Assembly (NCBI GenBank): GCA_030640275.1
Contig: DAOWJR010000019.1
Location: forward strand, 1 to 19,033
DNA length: 19,033 bases
Direction of reading: 5' to 3'
From: Actinomycetes bacterium
Lineage (GTDB): Bacteria > Actinomycetota > Humimicrobiia > JAHJRV01
How positions within the stretch are numbered: position 1 is the first letter of the stretch; each line of letters begins with the position of its first letter. The notes below the pieces were generated by a model. That model was not told the DNA's origin. It ran no database searches and saw nothing but the letters and a program-made list of their open reading frames with translations. The position numbers were made by a program, and so were the translations under genes. Below, in pieces: positions 1 through 7,956 of the stretch.

Positions 1-887
1 CAAGGGGACAATTAATTGAGATAGGAGGTTCTTTTAGAATTCCAGATGTTATAAGTTCGAGTGGAGCTATAATTAGAGAAGTTGGTACCACCAACAAAAC
101 AAGATTATCGGACTATCAAAAAGCAATCACTGATGAAACAGCTATTATCTTGAGAGCTCATACTTCCAATTACAGGATTGTAGGATTTGCTGAGCAAGTA
201 AGCTTATCTGATTTAGTTAAATTGGGACATCAGTATAATATTCCCATTATGGATGATTTGGGAAGCGGTGTCTTATTAGAACTTGGAGTTGAAGGTTTTG
301 AAGATGAGCCAACTGTGAAAAGTAGCGTAGAAGCTGGAGCTGACGTCATTACATTTTCTGGGGACAAATTATTAGGAGGTCCACAGGCGGGAATAATTTT
401 AGGAAAATCTGAACTTGTTGAAAAAATGGGAACAAATCCTTTAGCAAGAGCTTTAAGAGTGGATAAGATGATACTTGTTGCACTTGAAACTACACTAAGA
501 TTATACCTTAATCCCAAAATGGCTAGAAGCCAGATACCAGTGATACAGATGATAACTTGTCCTATTGGAAAAGTTGCTCGTATGTCAAGGAGCATAGAAG
601 GAAGATTAAAAGAAGAGTTGGGTAATAAATGTGATATTGATATTAAAAAAGATTATTCTAAGGTTGGTGGTGGTGCACTGCCATTATTAGATTTAGAAAC
701 AAGAGTTGTTACATTATCACCAAATACAATTTCATCTGATAAATTAGCTTTGAAGCTTAGGAGTTTATCTGTACCTATAATTGTCAGGATAGATAAAGAT
801 ATGCTAATTATTGATCCAAGAACTCTTCTACCTGGTGAGGATGAAATAGTAGTAAATTTGGTAAAGGAGGCAATTCTTAGTGAATAA
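1..887 (+). CDS. selA: L-seryl-tRNA(Sec) selenium transferase, 5'-truncated by window edge
   Basis: SelA is a PLP enzyme that converts seryl-tRNA(Sec) to selenocysteinyl-tRNA(Sec) using selenophosphate, in the cytoplasm. The reading frame is open from base 3, with no start codon needed inside the window, and the text before the first ATG (150) is already SelA-like (RGQLIEIGGSFRIPDV, then EVGTTNKT). About 294 residues are visible; the family is usually around 460, so the N-terminal third lies upstream. The PLP-binding lysine is in SGDKLLGGPQAG, codon 366-368. A DDLGSG motif precedes it, as expected in the fold-type I large domain. The C-terminal small domain is intact and the gene ends in TAA. 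The last 8 bases overlap selB, suggesting translational coupling. Identification is very secure; only the length is partial. Confidence 0.96.
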   Translation, partial: RGQLIEIGGSFRIPDVISSSGAIIREVGTTNKTRLSDYQKAITDETAIILRAHTSNYRIVGFAEQVSLSDLVKLGHQYNIPIMDDLGSGVLLELGVEGFEDEPTVKSSVEAGADVITFSGDKLLGGPQAGIILGKSELVEKMGTNPLARALRVDKMILVALETTLRLYLNPKMARSQIPVIQMITCPIGKVARMSRSIEGRLKEELGNKCDIDIKKDYSKVGGGALPLLDLETRVVTLSPNTISSDKLALKLRSLSVPIIVRIDKDMLIIDPRTLLPGEDEIVVNLVKEAILSE

Positions 888-2823
888 AAATTCCTATCCT
901 TCAGTCATAATAGGGACAGCAGGTCATATAGACCATGGAAAAACTGAGCTTATAAAGCAAATAACAGGCGTAGACACAGATAGACTAATAGAAGAAAAAC
1001 AGAGAGGAATGTCAATAGATATTGGTTTCGCTCCCCTGGTTTTTTCTTCAGGTAAAATTGTTGGAGTAATAGATGTTCCTGGACATGAGAAATTTGTAAA
1101 AAACATGATAGCAGGTGCATCTGGAATTGACATAGGACTTTTAGTAGTTGCTGCTGATGATGGAATAATGCCACAGACTATTGAACACTTTGATATATTA
1201 AAACTTTTAGATATTAATAAGCTATTGGTAGTGATTACAAAAATGGATTTAGTAGATGAAGAGACAGTAGATATAGTTGAAAGTGAAATTAAAGAACTTT
1301 TAAAAAATAGTCCTTATAGAGATGCAACAATAGTTAGAACATCTTCAAAGACCAGAGAAGGAATAGAGGAAGTAGTTAAAGAGTTAGAGAGACTAACCTC
1401 ATTAAAATTTAAAAAAGATATTAATTTGCCAATTAGACTTCCAATAGATCGTGTCTTTACTCTTTCTGGAATAGGTACTGTGATTACTGGTACACTATGG
1501 TCAGGAAAAGTAAAATGTGGTGATGAAATAGAGATACTTCCTAATAAAATAAGATGTAGAATCAGAAATGTTCAGGTCTTTAACGAAGATGTAAAAGAAG
1601 CACTTGCTGGGCAAAGAGTTGCATTAAATTTAATAGGAGTTAAAAAGAATCAGTTGAGTAGAGGAGATGTTGTTTTAAAACCCCGATATTTAACCCCAAC
1701 TTCTTTATTAGATACTCATATTGAAATTTTATCAAATCAAAAGAGTAGCCTTAAGTCAGGAAGAAAAGTGAGATTACATCATGGAACGAGAGAGATTATA
1801 GCCAAAGTCTCTCTGTTTGGTATAGGAGAGATAAAACCTGGAGAAACAGGTTATGTGAGATTCAAATTGGACTACCCATTAGTTGTTAAAAATTGTGATA
1901 AATTTATAATAAGAAATACATCCCTGCTAAGAACAATGGGGGGTGGGTTAATACTTCTCTCACATCCATCTAAAAAAAGAATAAAGAGAGAAAAAATTAT
2001 AGATAAACTTAATATACTTTATGGTGGAAATAAAGATGAAATAATATCTTTGTGGCTTAAGGAAAATTATCCAGAACCATTAACTACAGGTGAGATATCA
2101 AAAAAGTCAGAAATTTCAGTTAAGGAAGTAGAAGATGTGATAAAAAAGTTAGTGCGTTTAAATAAAGTTATTAATATGTCAAACGGTGTATCGATATCTG
2201 ATGAACCACAATATCTTTTATTAACTGATTTTCAAAAACTTAAACAGGAAATGTTTTCCTATTTAGAAAAATATCACTTAGAAAATATCTTAAAAATTGG
2301 AATTGATACTGAAATTTTAAGAAAAAGAATATTTTTATCAATTCTAAAAACAAAGTATGAGATATTGTTACAAAAATTTCAGCAAGATAAAATTATAATT
2401 AAAGAAGGCTCAAAAATATTGTCCCCACTTATATCCTATGAGCTAAGTGGAAAGGAAAAACAGAATTATTTATTAGTAAAAAATAGTATAGTAAGTGGAA
2501 AGTTTTCACCACCAGATGTGAAAGAGTTATCTAAAAATATCAATCTAAGTATTGAAGAAATTAACCAGATTCTGAATATTTTAAAAAGAGAAAAAAAGGT
2601 GATTAAATTAAAAGATGGACTTTTTTTCGCAACAGAATCATTTGAAAAAGCAAAAGATAAATTAATAGAAACAATTAATAAAAATAGAAAAATTACATTA
2701 GCTAAATTCAGGGATGTTTTAAAGACTTCAAGGAAATATTCAGAAGCATTATTGGAATATTTTGACAAAGAAGGTTTAACAAAAAGAGTAGAAGATTACA
2801 GAATTCTTAAAAAGAATGACTGA
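880..2823 (+). CDS. selB: Selenocysteine-specific translation elongation factor SelB
   Basis: SelB is a specialised EF-Tu-like GTPase that carries selenocysteinyl-tRNA(Sec) to UGA codons followed by a SECIS hairpin. The GTPase domain shows G1 GHIDHGKT (residues 15-22), switch I RGMSIDIGFA (42-51), G3 DVPGH (65-69) and G4 TKMD (120-123). Beta-barrel domains II and III follow to about residue 365. The remaining roughly 280 lysine-rich residues are the expected winged-helix array that binds SECIS RNA. At 647 residues it is full length. The start is GTG at 880, chosen because AAAGGAGG (863-870) sits 9 bases upstream and the protein then begins shortly before the G1 strand. It overlaps selA by 8 bases. 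Its own stop is UGA (2821-2823), one base before selC. Switch I has Ser45 where many SelBs have Thr, a conservative change. Confidence 0.97.
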   Translation: MNKNSYPSVIIGTAGHIDHGKTELIKQITGVDTDRLIEEKQRGMSIDIGFAPLVFSSGKIVGVIDVPGHEKFVKNMIAGASGIDIGLLVVAADDGIMPQTIEHFDILKLLDINKLLVVITKMDLVDEETVDIVESEIKELLKNSPYRDATIVRTSSKTREGIEEVVKELERLTSLKFKKDINLPIRLPIDRVFTLSGIGTVITGTLWSGKVKCGDEIEILPNKIRCRIRNVQVFNEDVKEALAGQRVALNLIGVKKNQLSRGDVVLKPRYLTPTSLLDTHIEILSNQKSSLKSGRKVRLHHGTREIIAKVSLFGIGEIKPGETGYVRFKLDYPLVVKNCDKFIIRNTSLLRTMGGGLILLSHPSKKRIKREKIIDKLNILYGGNKDEIISLWLKENYPEPLTTGEISKKSEISVKEVEDVIKKLVRLNKVINMSNGVSISDEPQYLLLTDFQKLKQEMFSYLEKYHLENILKIGIDTEILRKRIFLSILKTKYEILLQKFQQDKIIIKEGSKILSPLISYELSGKEKQNYLLVKNSIVSGKFSPPDVKELSKNINLSIEEINQILNILKREKKVIKLKDGLFFATESFEKAKDKLIETINKNRKITLAKFRDVLKTSRKYSEALLEYFDKEGLTKRVEDYRILKKND

Positions 2824-2824
2824 A

Positions 2825-2920
2825 GGAGGTGTGACTGTTCTGGTGGGCAGCTCGGTCTTCAAAACCGTTGTGGGGGGTAGGTACTTCCCAGGTAGGTTCG
2901 ATTCCTATCCACCTCCGCCA
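2825..2920 (+). tRNA. selC: tRNA-Sec (anticodon UCA)
   Basis: This 96-base gene folds as a bacterial selenocysteine tRNA. The acceptor arm GGAGGTGT/CCACCTCC has 7 pairs plus a U.C mismatch at the eighth position. The D arm has 6 pairs (CTGTTC/GGGCAG, with two G.U pairs) around a TGGT loop. The anticodon loop CTTCAAA (2857-2863) contains UCA at 2859-2861. A long GC-rich variable arm, TTCGATT in the T loop, discriminator G and an encoded CCA at the 3' end complete it. The 8+5 arrangement and long variable arm are the hallmarks that SelA and SelB recognise. The anticodon stem has a U.U mismatch at its top pair. It begins one base after the selB stop codon, so it is probably cut from the selAB transcript or has a promoter inside selB. 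Confidence 0.96.
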
Positions 2921-2963
2921 AAAAATTTATAAAATATCAGATTATCATCAAAAAAGTATTGGA

Positions 2964-3031
2964 AGATTTGAGTATAGTTTCTCCCCTATTTATCCTCTCC
3001 CTTGGTGGGAGAGGGAAGGGTGAGGGGGAAG
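2964..3031 (+). repeat. Dispersed composite repeat: left half-palindrome plus CCTCTCCC hairpin, copy 1
   Basis: The element begins AGATTTGAGTATAGTTTCT, a match to the left arm of the palindrome at 15130. It continues with TATTTATCC and a perfect 8-bp hairpin CCTCTCCC/GGGAGAGG (2994-3001 and 3007-3014) with a five-base loop, then a purine run GAAGGGTGAGGGGGAAG. A second copy with the same order lies at 9257-9324. The hairpin lacks a following T tract, so it is not a classical intrinsic terminator. It fills most of the gap between selC and the glycosyltransferase gene. Function unknown. Confidence 0.8.
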
Positions 3032-3033
3032 TG

Positions 3034-3054
3034 AATCTCATTAATAAATAAATT
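3034..3054 (+). repeat. Tail fragment of the TGTCATTGCGA repeat
   Basis: The bases AATCTCATTAATAAATAAATT match, with one change, the AT-rich tail shared by the two fuller repeats at 9875-9924 and 17160-17210. Here the hairpin part of that repeat is absent, and the tail directly follows the purine run of the composite repeat, as if the two had been joined. The low-complexity composition makes this fragment less certain than the full copies. Confidence 0.45.
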
Positions 3055-3080
3055 AAAGCATAAAAGAATATATAAAGAAG

Positions 3081-3950
3081 ATGAAAACTACAGTTGCAAT
3101 AGTTAATTACAATACAAAAGATTTTTTAGATAAATGTTTGAGATCAATATATAGGTTTGGCTCTAAATATGACTTTGAAGTAATAGTTGTTGATAATAAT
3201 TCAGATGATGGTAGTGTTCAGATGGTAAGAAATAATTATCCAGATGTAAAACTTATTGTAAATTCTAAGAACATAGGTTATACAGCAGCACTAAATCAAT
3301 CGATAAAATTAACAAATTCCGATTTTTTAATACTTTTAAATAGTGATACGGAGGTCTTTGAAGGAAGTATAGATAGAATTATTGAATATTTAAAAAACAA
3401 TACTGAAGTAGGTGTAGTAGGACCGAAAACAATTGACCTATCTGGTAATGTACATCTCTCGTGTAGAAGATTTCCATCTTTTAAAGAAGCTGCAATGCAT
3501 GTTTTAGTGGGTATATTTTGGCCAAAAAATCCGTATACGAGAAGATATAAGATGATGGATTTTGATCATAATAAAGAAGTGAAGATAGATTGGGTGAGTG
3601 GAGCATGTATGGGTTTAAGAAGAAGAGCTTTAGAAGAAGTTGGTTTATTTGATGAGAGATATTACATGTATGTTGAAGATCTCGACCTCTGTAAAAGAAT
3701 GTGGAATGCTGGATGGGAGGTAAAATATTTTCCCGGAGCTACAGTTGTCCATTATATAGGTGGAAGTACGAAGGGAACTGGTGTTGAGCTTTTTTACCAG
3801 CAACAAAAAAGTGTTTTTAGATATTTTTTAAAGAATTATGGAAATAGTTGGAGAGTTATTTTAATTCCACTTTTAGCAATAGCATTAGGATTTAGAGTTT
3901 TAATATTTTCTATAATAAAAATATATGGGAAGCTTAAAAAAAGAAAATAA
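3081..3950 (+). CDS. Family 2 glycosyltransferase (rhamnosyltransferase/WbbL-like)
   Basis: A GT-A fold transferase that adds a sugar from a nucleotide donor to a lipid- or glycan-linked acceptor, probably on the inner face of the cytoplasmic membrane. The 289 residues begin with the GT2 strand TVAIVNYNT (4-12), then VVDNNSDDGS (36-45) for nucleotide binding and LLNSDTEV (85-92), the DXD-like metal site. WVSGACMGLRR and YVEDLDLCKRMWNAGW follow, the latter holding the acidic catalytic-base region. This pattern is typical of the WbbL/rhamnosyltransferase subgroup. A hydrophobic segment near residues 258-280 and a basic tail suggest C-terminal membrane attachment. The ribosome binding site is weak (AAAGAAG just before ATG). 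The gene is bracketed by half-copies of one palindromic repeat, and the downstream one overlaps its stop codon. Donor and acceptor cannot be told from sequence. Confidence 0.9.
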   Translation: MKTTVAIVNYNTKDFLDKCLRSIYRFGSKYDFEVIVVDNNSDDGSVQMVRNNYPDVKLIVNSKNIGYTAALNQSIKLTNSDFLILLNSDTEVFEGSIDRIIEYLKNNTEVGVVGPKTIDLSGNVHLSCRRFPSFKEAAMHVLVGIFWPKNPYTRRYKMMDFDHNKEVKIDWVSGACMGLRRRALEEVGLFDERYYMYVEDLDLCKRMWNAGWEVKYFPGATVVHYIGGSTKGTGVELFYQQQKSVFRYFLKNYGNSWRVILIPLLAIALGFRVLIFSIIKIYGKLKKRK

Positions 3951-3979
3951 AAATGTCTTCAAAACTATGCCACAAAGCT
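3950..3979 (+). repeat. Right half of the dispersed palindrome
   Basis: These 30 bases match the right arm and centre of the palindrome at 15154-15183 (AAAATGTCTTC, then AAACTATGCCACAAAGCT) with only a few differences. The left arm is missing here. The matching left arm lies about 970 bases upstream at 2964, on the other side of the glycosyltransferase gene. The first base is the last base of that gene's TAA. Confidence 0.7.
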
Positions 3980-4046
3980 ATATAAGATAAATATTATTTG
4001 TAATAAATTAGTTTTTTAAATTAAAGGAAATTTTTATATATTTATT

Positions 4047-4964
4047 ATGACAAGTAAGTTAAAAATAGATAATTATAGATGCATTATATGTGACGGTAAC
4101 AGGTTTAAGGAATTTTTTAATCTCGAGAAGATATCAAAGAAGCCCTATAGGGTTATAAAATGTTCAAATTGCAATATGATTTCAATCTATCCTATTCCTT
4201 CTAAAAATTTTATTCAAAGACATTATAATAATCCACTCTATCCCAAATCTGCTTATTTCAGGAATATGACAATAAATTTTAAAGGAAGTCCCGAAGCTAA
4301 ACTCTTCTTAAAAGGTTTAAATTTGATTGAAAAGTTTTACCCTAATAAGGGAAAGATTTTAGATGTGGGTTGTTCATCAGGAGTTTTTTTAAATATGGCA
4401 AAAGATAGAGGATGGGAGACACTTGGAATTGATGTATCAAAAGATTTTGTAAATTATGCCAAAAAGAATTTCAAGTTGGATGTAAGATACGGTTTTTTAA
4501 AGGATTTTTCTTTTAAGGAAAATAGCTTTGATGTTGTGACATTATGGGATTTGATAGAGCATACGAGAGAACCAAAGGAGCTACTAAAAGAAGTGTGCAG
4601 GATTCTTAAACCTGAAGGGATTGTTCTAATATTAACTCCTGATCAAAATTCTCTAATAAAAAAGACAACTAATTTAAGCTACAAACTCAGTTTTGGAAGA
4701 TGGAAGACCCCGGTAAATGTAGTCTATGATATTCATCATTTATGCTACTTCTCTAAAAAAAATTTAACAATGCTTTTGAACAAAATTGGCTTTAAGACAG
4801 TCTATGTAGGTAAAGAGGAAACAATTTTAGATAGAATAGTTGGGGAGGAATCTGACCACTGGATAAAGAAGAAAAAGTTTGTGGTTTTTGCACTTAGATT
4901 AATATTTTTTATTGCCAAGTTAACTGGAAAACAAAATAAATTATTGATATTATCCAGGAAATAG
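4047..4964 (+). CDS. Class I SAM-dependent methyltransferase with N-terminal zinc-binding motif
   Basis: Probably transfers a methyl group from S-adenosylmethionine to a sugar or glycan intermediate, judging by its neighbours. The 305-residue protein starts with two CxxC pairs (Cys12/15 and Cys39/42), a small zinc ribbon seen in many polysaccharide-cluster methyltransferases. The Rossmann core follows: motif I ILDVGCSSGVFL (104-115), the acidic strand LGIDVS, the post-I region VVTLWDLIEHTREP, and LKPEGIVLILTPD. A DIHHLCYFS segment and a basic, hydrophobic C-terminus finish it. The substrate is not recognisable. No Shine-Dalgarno sequence lies at the usual distance from ATG 4047; the nearest AAAGGA (4023-4028) is 18 bases away. 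No better in-frame start exists, since Cys12 must be kept. Confidence 0.88.
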   Translation: MTSKLKIDNYRCIICDGNRFKEFFNLEKISKKPYRVIKCSNCNMISIYPIPSKNFIQRHYNNPLYPKSAYFRNMTINFKGSPEAKLFLKGLNLIEKFYPNKGKILDVGCSSGVFLNMAKDRGWETLGIDVSKDFVNYAKKNFKLDVRYGFLKDFSFKENSFDVVTLWDLIEHTREPKELLKEVCRILKPEGIVLILTPDQNSLIKKTTNLSYKLSFGRWKTPVNVVYDIHHLCYFSKKNLTMLLNKIGFKTVYVGKEETILDRIVGEESDHWIKKKKFVVFALRLIFFIAKLTGKQNKLLILSRK

Positions 4965-5081
4965 AGGATATTAGTAAATATTATTTAAATATAAATAGTA
5001 AAATAAGAATATTATCTAAAATTTTAAATTCCATAAAAACTTATAATTAATTTAAAAAACAATTTATACGGTTATAGTAAA

Positions 5082-6170
5082 ATGCAATTTGAATTCTTAG
5101 AATTTTCACTATTTTTAGTAGCAATGATTCTTACAGTGATTTTCACTCCATGGGTAAGAAGATTAGCTCTAAAAGTGGGTGCTTATGTTGATGTTAAAAG
5201 GGAAAGAAGAAAGAGGGACATCCATAAGAATATAACTCCAGCTATGGGTGGACTTGCCATATTCCTTTCCTTTTTTATCACCACTTTTTTTGCAATAGGG
5301 ATTAATAAAAGTCTTATAGGGATAATTTTGGGTAGTTTAGTTATACTTACAGCAGGTATTATAGACGATATACGTGAACTTTCACCGCTGAAAAAATTTT
5401 TTTGGCAATTAACATCAGCAATTATTTTAATTATATTTGGATTTTATCCCAGTGTTATCACTAATCCATTTGGTGCAGAACCTATTTATTTAGATAAAAT
5501 AAATCTTTCTTTTGCTCTCTTTGGAAAATCTCTTATTATTCCAATTTTTTCAATAATTTTTACCATTTTATGGGTTGTGATTTTAGAGAATGCAATAAAT
5601 TTTCTTGATGGATTGGATGGTTTAGCCAGTGGAGTATCTGGAATTGCTGCATTGGTTCTTTTTGGAATTGCTGCAGAGTCAATTATTTTAACAAAACCTC
5701 AAACAGCTATTTTGGCATTGATTTTTGCTGGAGCCATTTTTGGATTTCTACCATATAACTTTTATCCAGCAAGAATATTTTTAGGTGATACGGGAAGTAT
5801 GTTTTTGGGTTATATGCTTGCAGTGATATCACTGCTTAAAGCAGGGAAAATACCGACAGCAATTATAGTTTTAGGTTTTCCAATATTGGATTTGGTCTGG
5901 GCGATAGTGAGAAGGTCTTTTAAAGGGAAGCTCCCGATAAATGCAGATAGAGAACATTTTCACCACCTGCTTTTAGATATCGGATTATCACAACCTCAAG
6001 CAGTTATAATACTTTATATTATTTGTGGAACTTTTGGCTTAGCCTCTCTTTTTCTAAAAGAAACCTATCAAAGCAAATTGATGTTAGCTTTTATTTTTGG
6101 ATTGATGTTATTTACTGCAGCGATATTTATAATCTATACAACGATTAAGAGGAATAATAGAAAAAGATAG
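5082..6170 (+). CDS. WecA/TagO/MraY-family undecaprenyl-phosphate sugar-1-phosphate transferase
   Basis: An integral membrane enzyme that transfers a sugar-1-phosphate (typically GlcNAc-1-P) from UDP-sugar to undecaprenyl phosphate, the first membrane step in building a surface glycan. Its 362 residues show about ten to eleven hydrophobic segments. The family signatures are all present: THKNITPAMGG-like RDIHKNITPAMGG (45-57), IDDIRELSP (94-102), NFLDGLDGLASG (173-184), RIFLGDTGSMFLG (231-243) and the cytoplasmic REHFHHLLLDIGLS (290-303). The HFHH motif favours the WecA/TagO side of the family over MraY. It follows a glycosyltransferase and a methyltransferase, consistent with surface polysaccharide synthesis. 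No Shine-Dalgarno sequence is visible before ATG 5082; a TATAAT hexamer at 5042-5047 is a possible -10 box giving a short leader. The exact sugar is inferred, not shown. Confidence 0.92.
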   Translation: MQFEFLEFSLFLVAMILTVIFTPWVRRLALKVGAYVDVKRERRKRDIHKNITPAMGGLAIFLSFFITTFFAIGINKSLIGIILGSLVILTAGIIDDIRELSPLKKFFWQLTSAIILIIFGFYPSVITNPFGAEPIYLDKINLSFALFGKSLIIPIFSIIFTILWVVILENAINFLDGLDGLASGVSGIAALVLFGIAAESIILTKPQTAILALIFAGAIFGFLPYNFYPARIFLGDTGSMFLGYMLAVISLLKAGKIPTAIIVLGFPILDLVWAIVRRSFKGKLPINADREHFHHLLLDIGLSQPQAVIILYIICGTFGLASLFLKETYQSKLMLAFIFGLMLFTAAIFIIYTTIKRNNRKR

Positions 6171-6411
6171 ACAGTATTGGTTAATTTAAAAGAATTTTTG
6201 AATAACCTGAGAATAACCTAAAAGATACTACCAAGCTCACCAAATGGGATAAAACAATCACCAAACTTATTTTTTAAAGTGTGAAGTGTGTTAAACTATT
6301 TAGAGTAATATATTAGTGTGTTATTAACAAAATAGGTCTAAAATTTACTCTATAAAAAATAATATGCTAAAATCTCTGAATTGATGAGTAAGGAAATTGG
6401 AAACATAAAAA
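6171..6411. other. Longest intergenic gap, AT-rich, no gene seen
   Basis: This 241-base gap separates the membrane transferase from the metallohydrolase. Both strands are rich in stop codons and I see no credible small gene, tRNA or strong hairpin. A nine-base direct repeat GAATAACCT occurs twice (around 6199-6220). The only regulatory candidate is the weak promoter at 6344-6373. Confidence 0.6.
6344..6373 (+). promoter_or_regulatory. Possible sigma-70 type promoter for the metallohydrolase gene
   Basis: TTTACT (6344-6349) as -35 and TAAAAT (6368-6373) as -10 are 18 bases apart. A TG dinucleotide lies just upstream of the -10 box. Transcription would start about 30 bases before ATG 6412. In such AT-rich DNA matches of this quality arise by chance, so this is only a candidate. 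Confidence 0.3.
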
Positions 6412-7248
6412 ATGAGTGTAAATGAGATAAAAATAGCTGATAACTTATATATATATTCAAGTTCAAGATATCATAATATTAACTCAAGTTCATTTTTAAC
6501 AGGGGAAGGGGTATTAATTATTGACACTATGCTTTTTCCTGATGATATGAAAAGAGTTAGGAGATTAGTAAAACTTAGAGAACCTAAAGGTATAAAAGAT
6601 ATAATTAATACTCATTATCATTTAGATCATACATGTGGAAATGTAATATTTAATGATGCAAAAATTATAGCTCTTGATTTATGCAGGGATATGATGAAAA
6701 GACATGGTAAAGAGATTTTAGAGGAATTTGCAAAGGTTGAGCCTGAAATTGAGGGCACAGAAATTAATTTACCAAATATTACATTTAATAAGAAAGCAAA
6801 TTTATTTTTTAAAGATGAAGAGTTTGAATTAACCTCAACACCAGGTCATTCTCCAGATTCAATTTGTGTCTATTGGAAAAATAAAGAAATTCTATTTGCT
6901 GGTGATACCGTTATTCCAATTCCCTATTTCTTTTATGGTAATAGGGAGAAACTCATAAAAACATTAGTGGATATAGTTGCTCTTAAACCAAAATTGATCA
7001 TACAGGGACATGGCATGCCAATTCAAGAGGAAAACATAGAAAAAGAATTGAATTCAAAGATTAAATATCTTAAAAAAATTAATGAAATTGTAAAAGAATC
7101 TATTGAAATTGGACTATCAAAGAGGGAAATTTATAGAATCCCCATAGATAAGTGTGGAATTGAAAAAGATCCTGATCCAGATGATTCATTTTGGATAAGG
7201 GATATACATATATCTAATTTAGCAAGAGTTTATAGAGATTTGAAATAA
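6412..7248 (+). CDS. Metallo-beta-lactamase-fold hydrolase
   Basis: A probable zinc hydrolase acting on an unknown ester, thioester or phospho-compound. The 278-residue protein carries the full metal-binding set: HYHLDH (His68, His70, Asp72, His73), His146 in TPGHSPDS, Asp165 in FAGDTV and His200 in IQGHGMP. The N-terminal half forms the first beta-alpha-alpha-beta unit, with VLIIDTM as the strand before the metal loop. The C-terminal 75 residues are charged and helical, ending in a PDPDDSFW segment. No signal peptide is seen, so it is likely cytoplasmic. It stands alone between a membrane transferase and molybdenum cofactor genes, and context does not settle its substrate. The start at ATG 6412 lacks a good ribosome binding site. 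The fold is secure, the substrate unknown. Confidence 0.88.
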   Translation: MSVNEIKIADNLYIYSSSRYHNINSSSFLTGEGVLIIDTMLFPDDMKRVRRLVKLREPKGIKDIINTHYHLDHTCGNVIFNDAKIIALDLCRDMMKRHGKEILEEFAKVEPEIEGTEINLPNITFNKKANLFFKDEEFELTSTPGHSPDSICVYWKNKEILFAGDTVIPIPYFFYGNREKLIKTLVDIVALKPKLIIQGHGMPIQEENIEKELNSKIKYLKKINEIVKESIEIGLSKREIYRIPIDKCGIEKDPDPDDSFWIRDIHISNLARVYRDLK

Positions 7249-7299
7249 GTTAAAATTAGAAATAGAAATTGTTCTTATATATATGAAAAGGAGGAAAAA

Positions 7300-7956
7300 T
7301 TGACAGCTCCGATAGTCTCCATAGTAGGAAGATCAAAATCTGGAAAAACAAGTCTGTTAGAGAAATTAATACCTGAATTAAGGGGTAGAGGTTATAGTGT
7401 TGGTGTTATAAAGCATAATATTCATGATTATGAGATAGATATACCAGGGAAAGACTCATATAAAATAAAAAAAGCTGGTGCTGAAACCGTTATTATTTCT
7501 TCTCCTAAAAAAATTTCTATGGTAAAAGATGTATCAAATAATGAAATCGATTTGGGATTATTAGCATTTAAATATTTAGAGAATGTGGATCTGATTCTAA
7601 CTGAGGGATATAAGAAACAAGCATTTCCAAAAATAGAAGTTATGAGAAGTGAAGTATCTAAAGAACCAATATGCTCTCCAAAGGAAGTAATGGCTTTTAT
7701 TTGTGATTTTCATATAAAATCATCAAGACCAGTTTTTGAAATAGAAGAAATAAGAAAATTTGCAGATTTTATTGAAGATAGGTTTTTAATGAAAAGGAAG
7801 AAGACAAGAATAAATTTATTAGTTGGAGGAAAAAGGATTCCCTTAAAAGGTTTTGTTCAAGATTTTGTAGTAAATACTGTAAAGGGAATAATATCATCCT
7901 TAAAGGGAGTGGATAAAAAGAAAAAAATATATATAAGAATAGAGGAGGAAAAGTGA
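7300..7956 (+). CDS. mobB: Molybdopterin-guanine dinucleotide biosynthesis protein MobB
   Basis: MobB is a P-loop GTPase that helps MobA-type enzymes make the guanine dinucleotide form of molybdopterin. The protein starts PIVSIVGRSKSGKTSLLEKLI, with Walker A at residues 10-17, followed by GYSVGVIKHN and a conserved GKDSYKIKKAGAETV segment, both typical of MobB. DLILTEGYK is the Walker B-like strand region. At 218 residues it is longer than the roughly 170-residue E. coli form; the extra C-terminal part (LLVGGKRIPLKGFVQDF and onward) is a small domain I recall from anaerobe MobB proteins. The start is TTG 7300, set by AAAAGGAGG at 7286-7294 with a 5-base spacer; an ATG at 7283 is out of frame. 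It ends in TGA overlapping the moeA start. No mobA lies in the window. Confidence 0.93.
   Translation: MTAPIVSIVGRSKSGKTSLLEKLIPELRGRGYSVGVIKHNIHDYEIDIPGKDSYKIKKAGAETVIISSPKKISMVKDVSNNEIDLGLLAFKYLENVDLILTEGYKKQAFPKIEVMRSEVSKEPICSPKEVMAFICDFHIKSSRPVFEIEEIRKFADFIEDRFLMKRKKTRINLLVGGKRIPLKGFVQDFVVNTVKGIISSLKGVDKKKKIYIRIEEEK

Noticed and set aside
2994..3014. Perfect hairpin CCTCTCCC/GGGAGAGG as an intrinsic terminator after selC
   Set aside because: A purine run, not a T tract, follows the stem, and a second copy sits in the leader of mog. It is better explained as part of a dispersed repeat.
6171..6411. Small gene or non-coding RNA in the largest gap
   Set aside because: Frequent stops in all frames, no stable long hairpin and no recognised RNA motif. 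Only a weak promoter candidate could be supported.
7283..7285. ATG as the start of mobB
   Set aside because: It is out of frame with the P-loop protein; TTG 7300 has an ideal ribosome binding site and the expected N-terminus.
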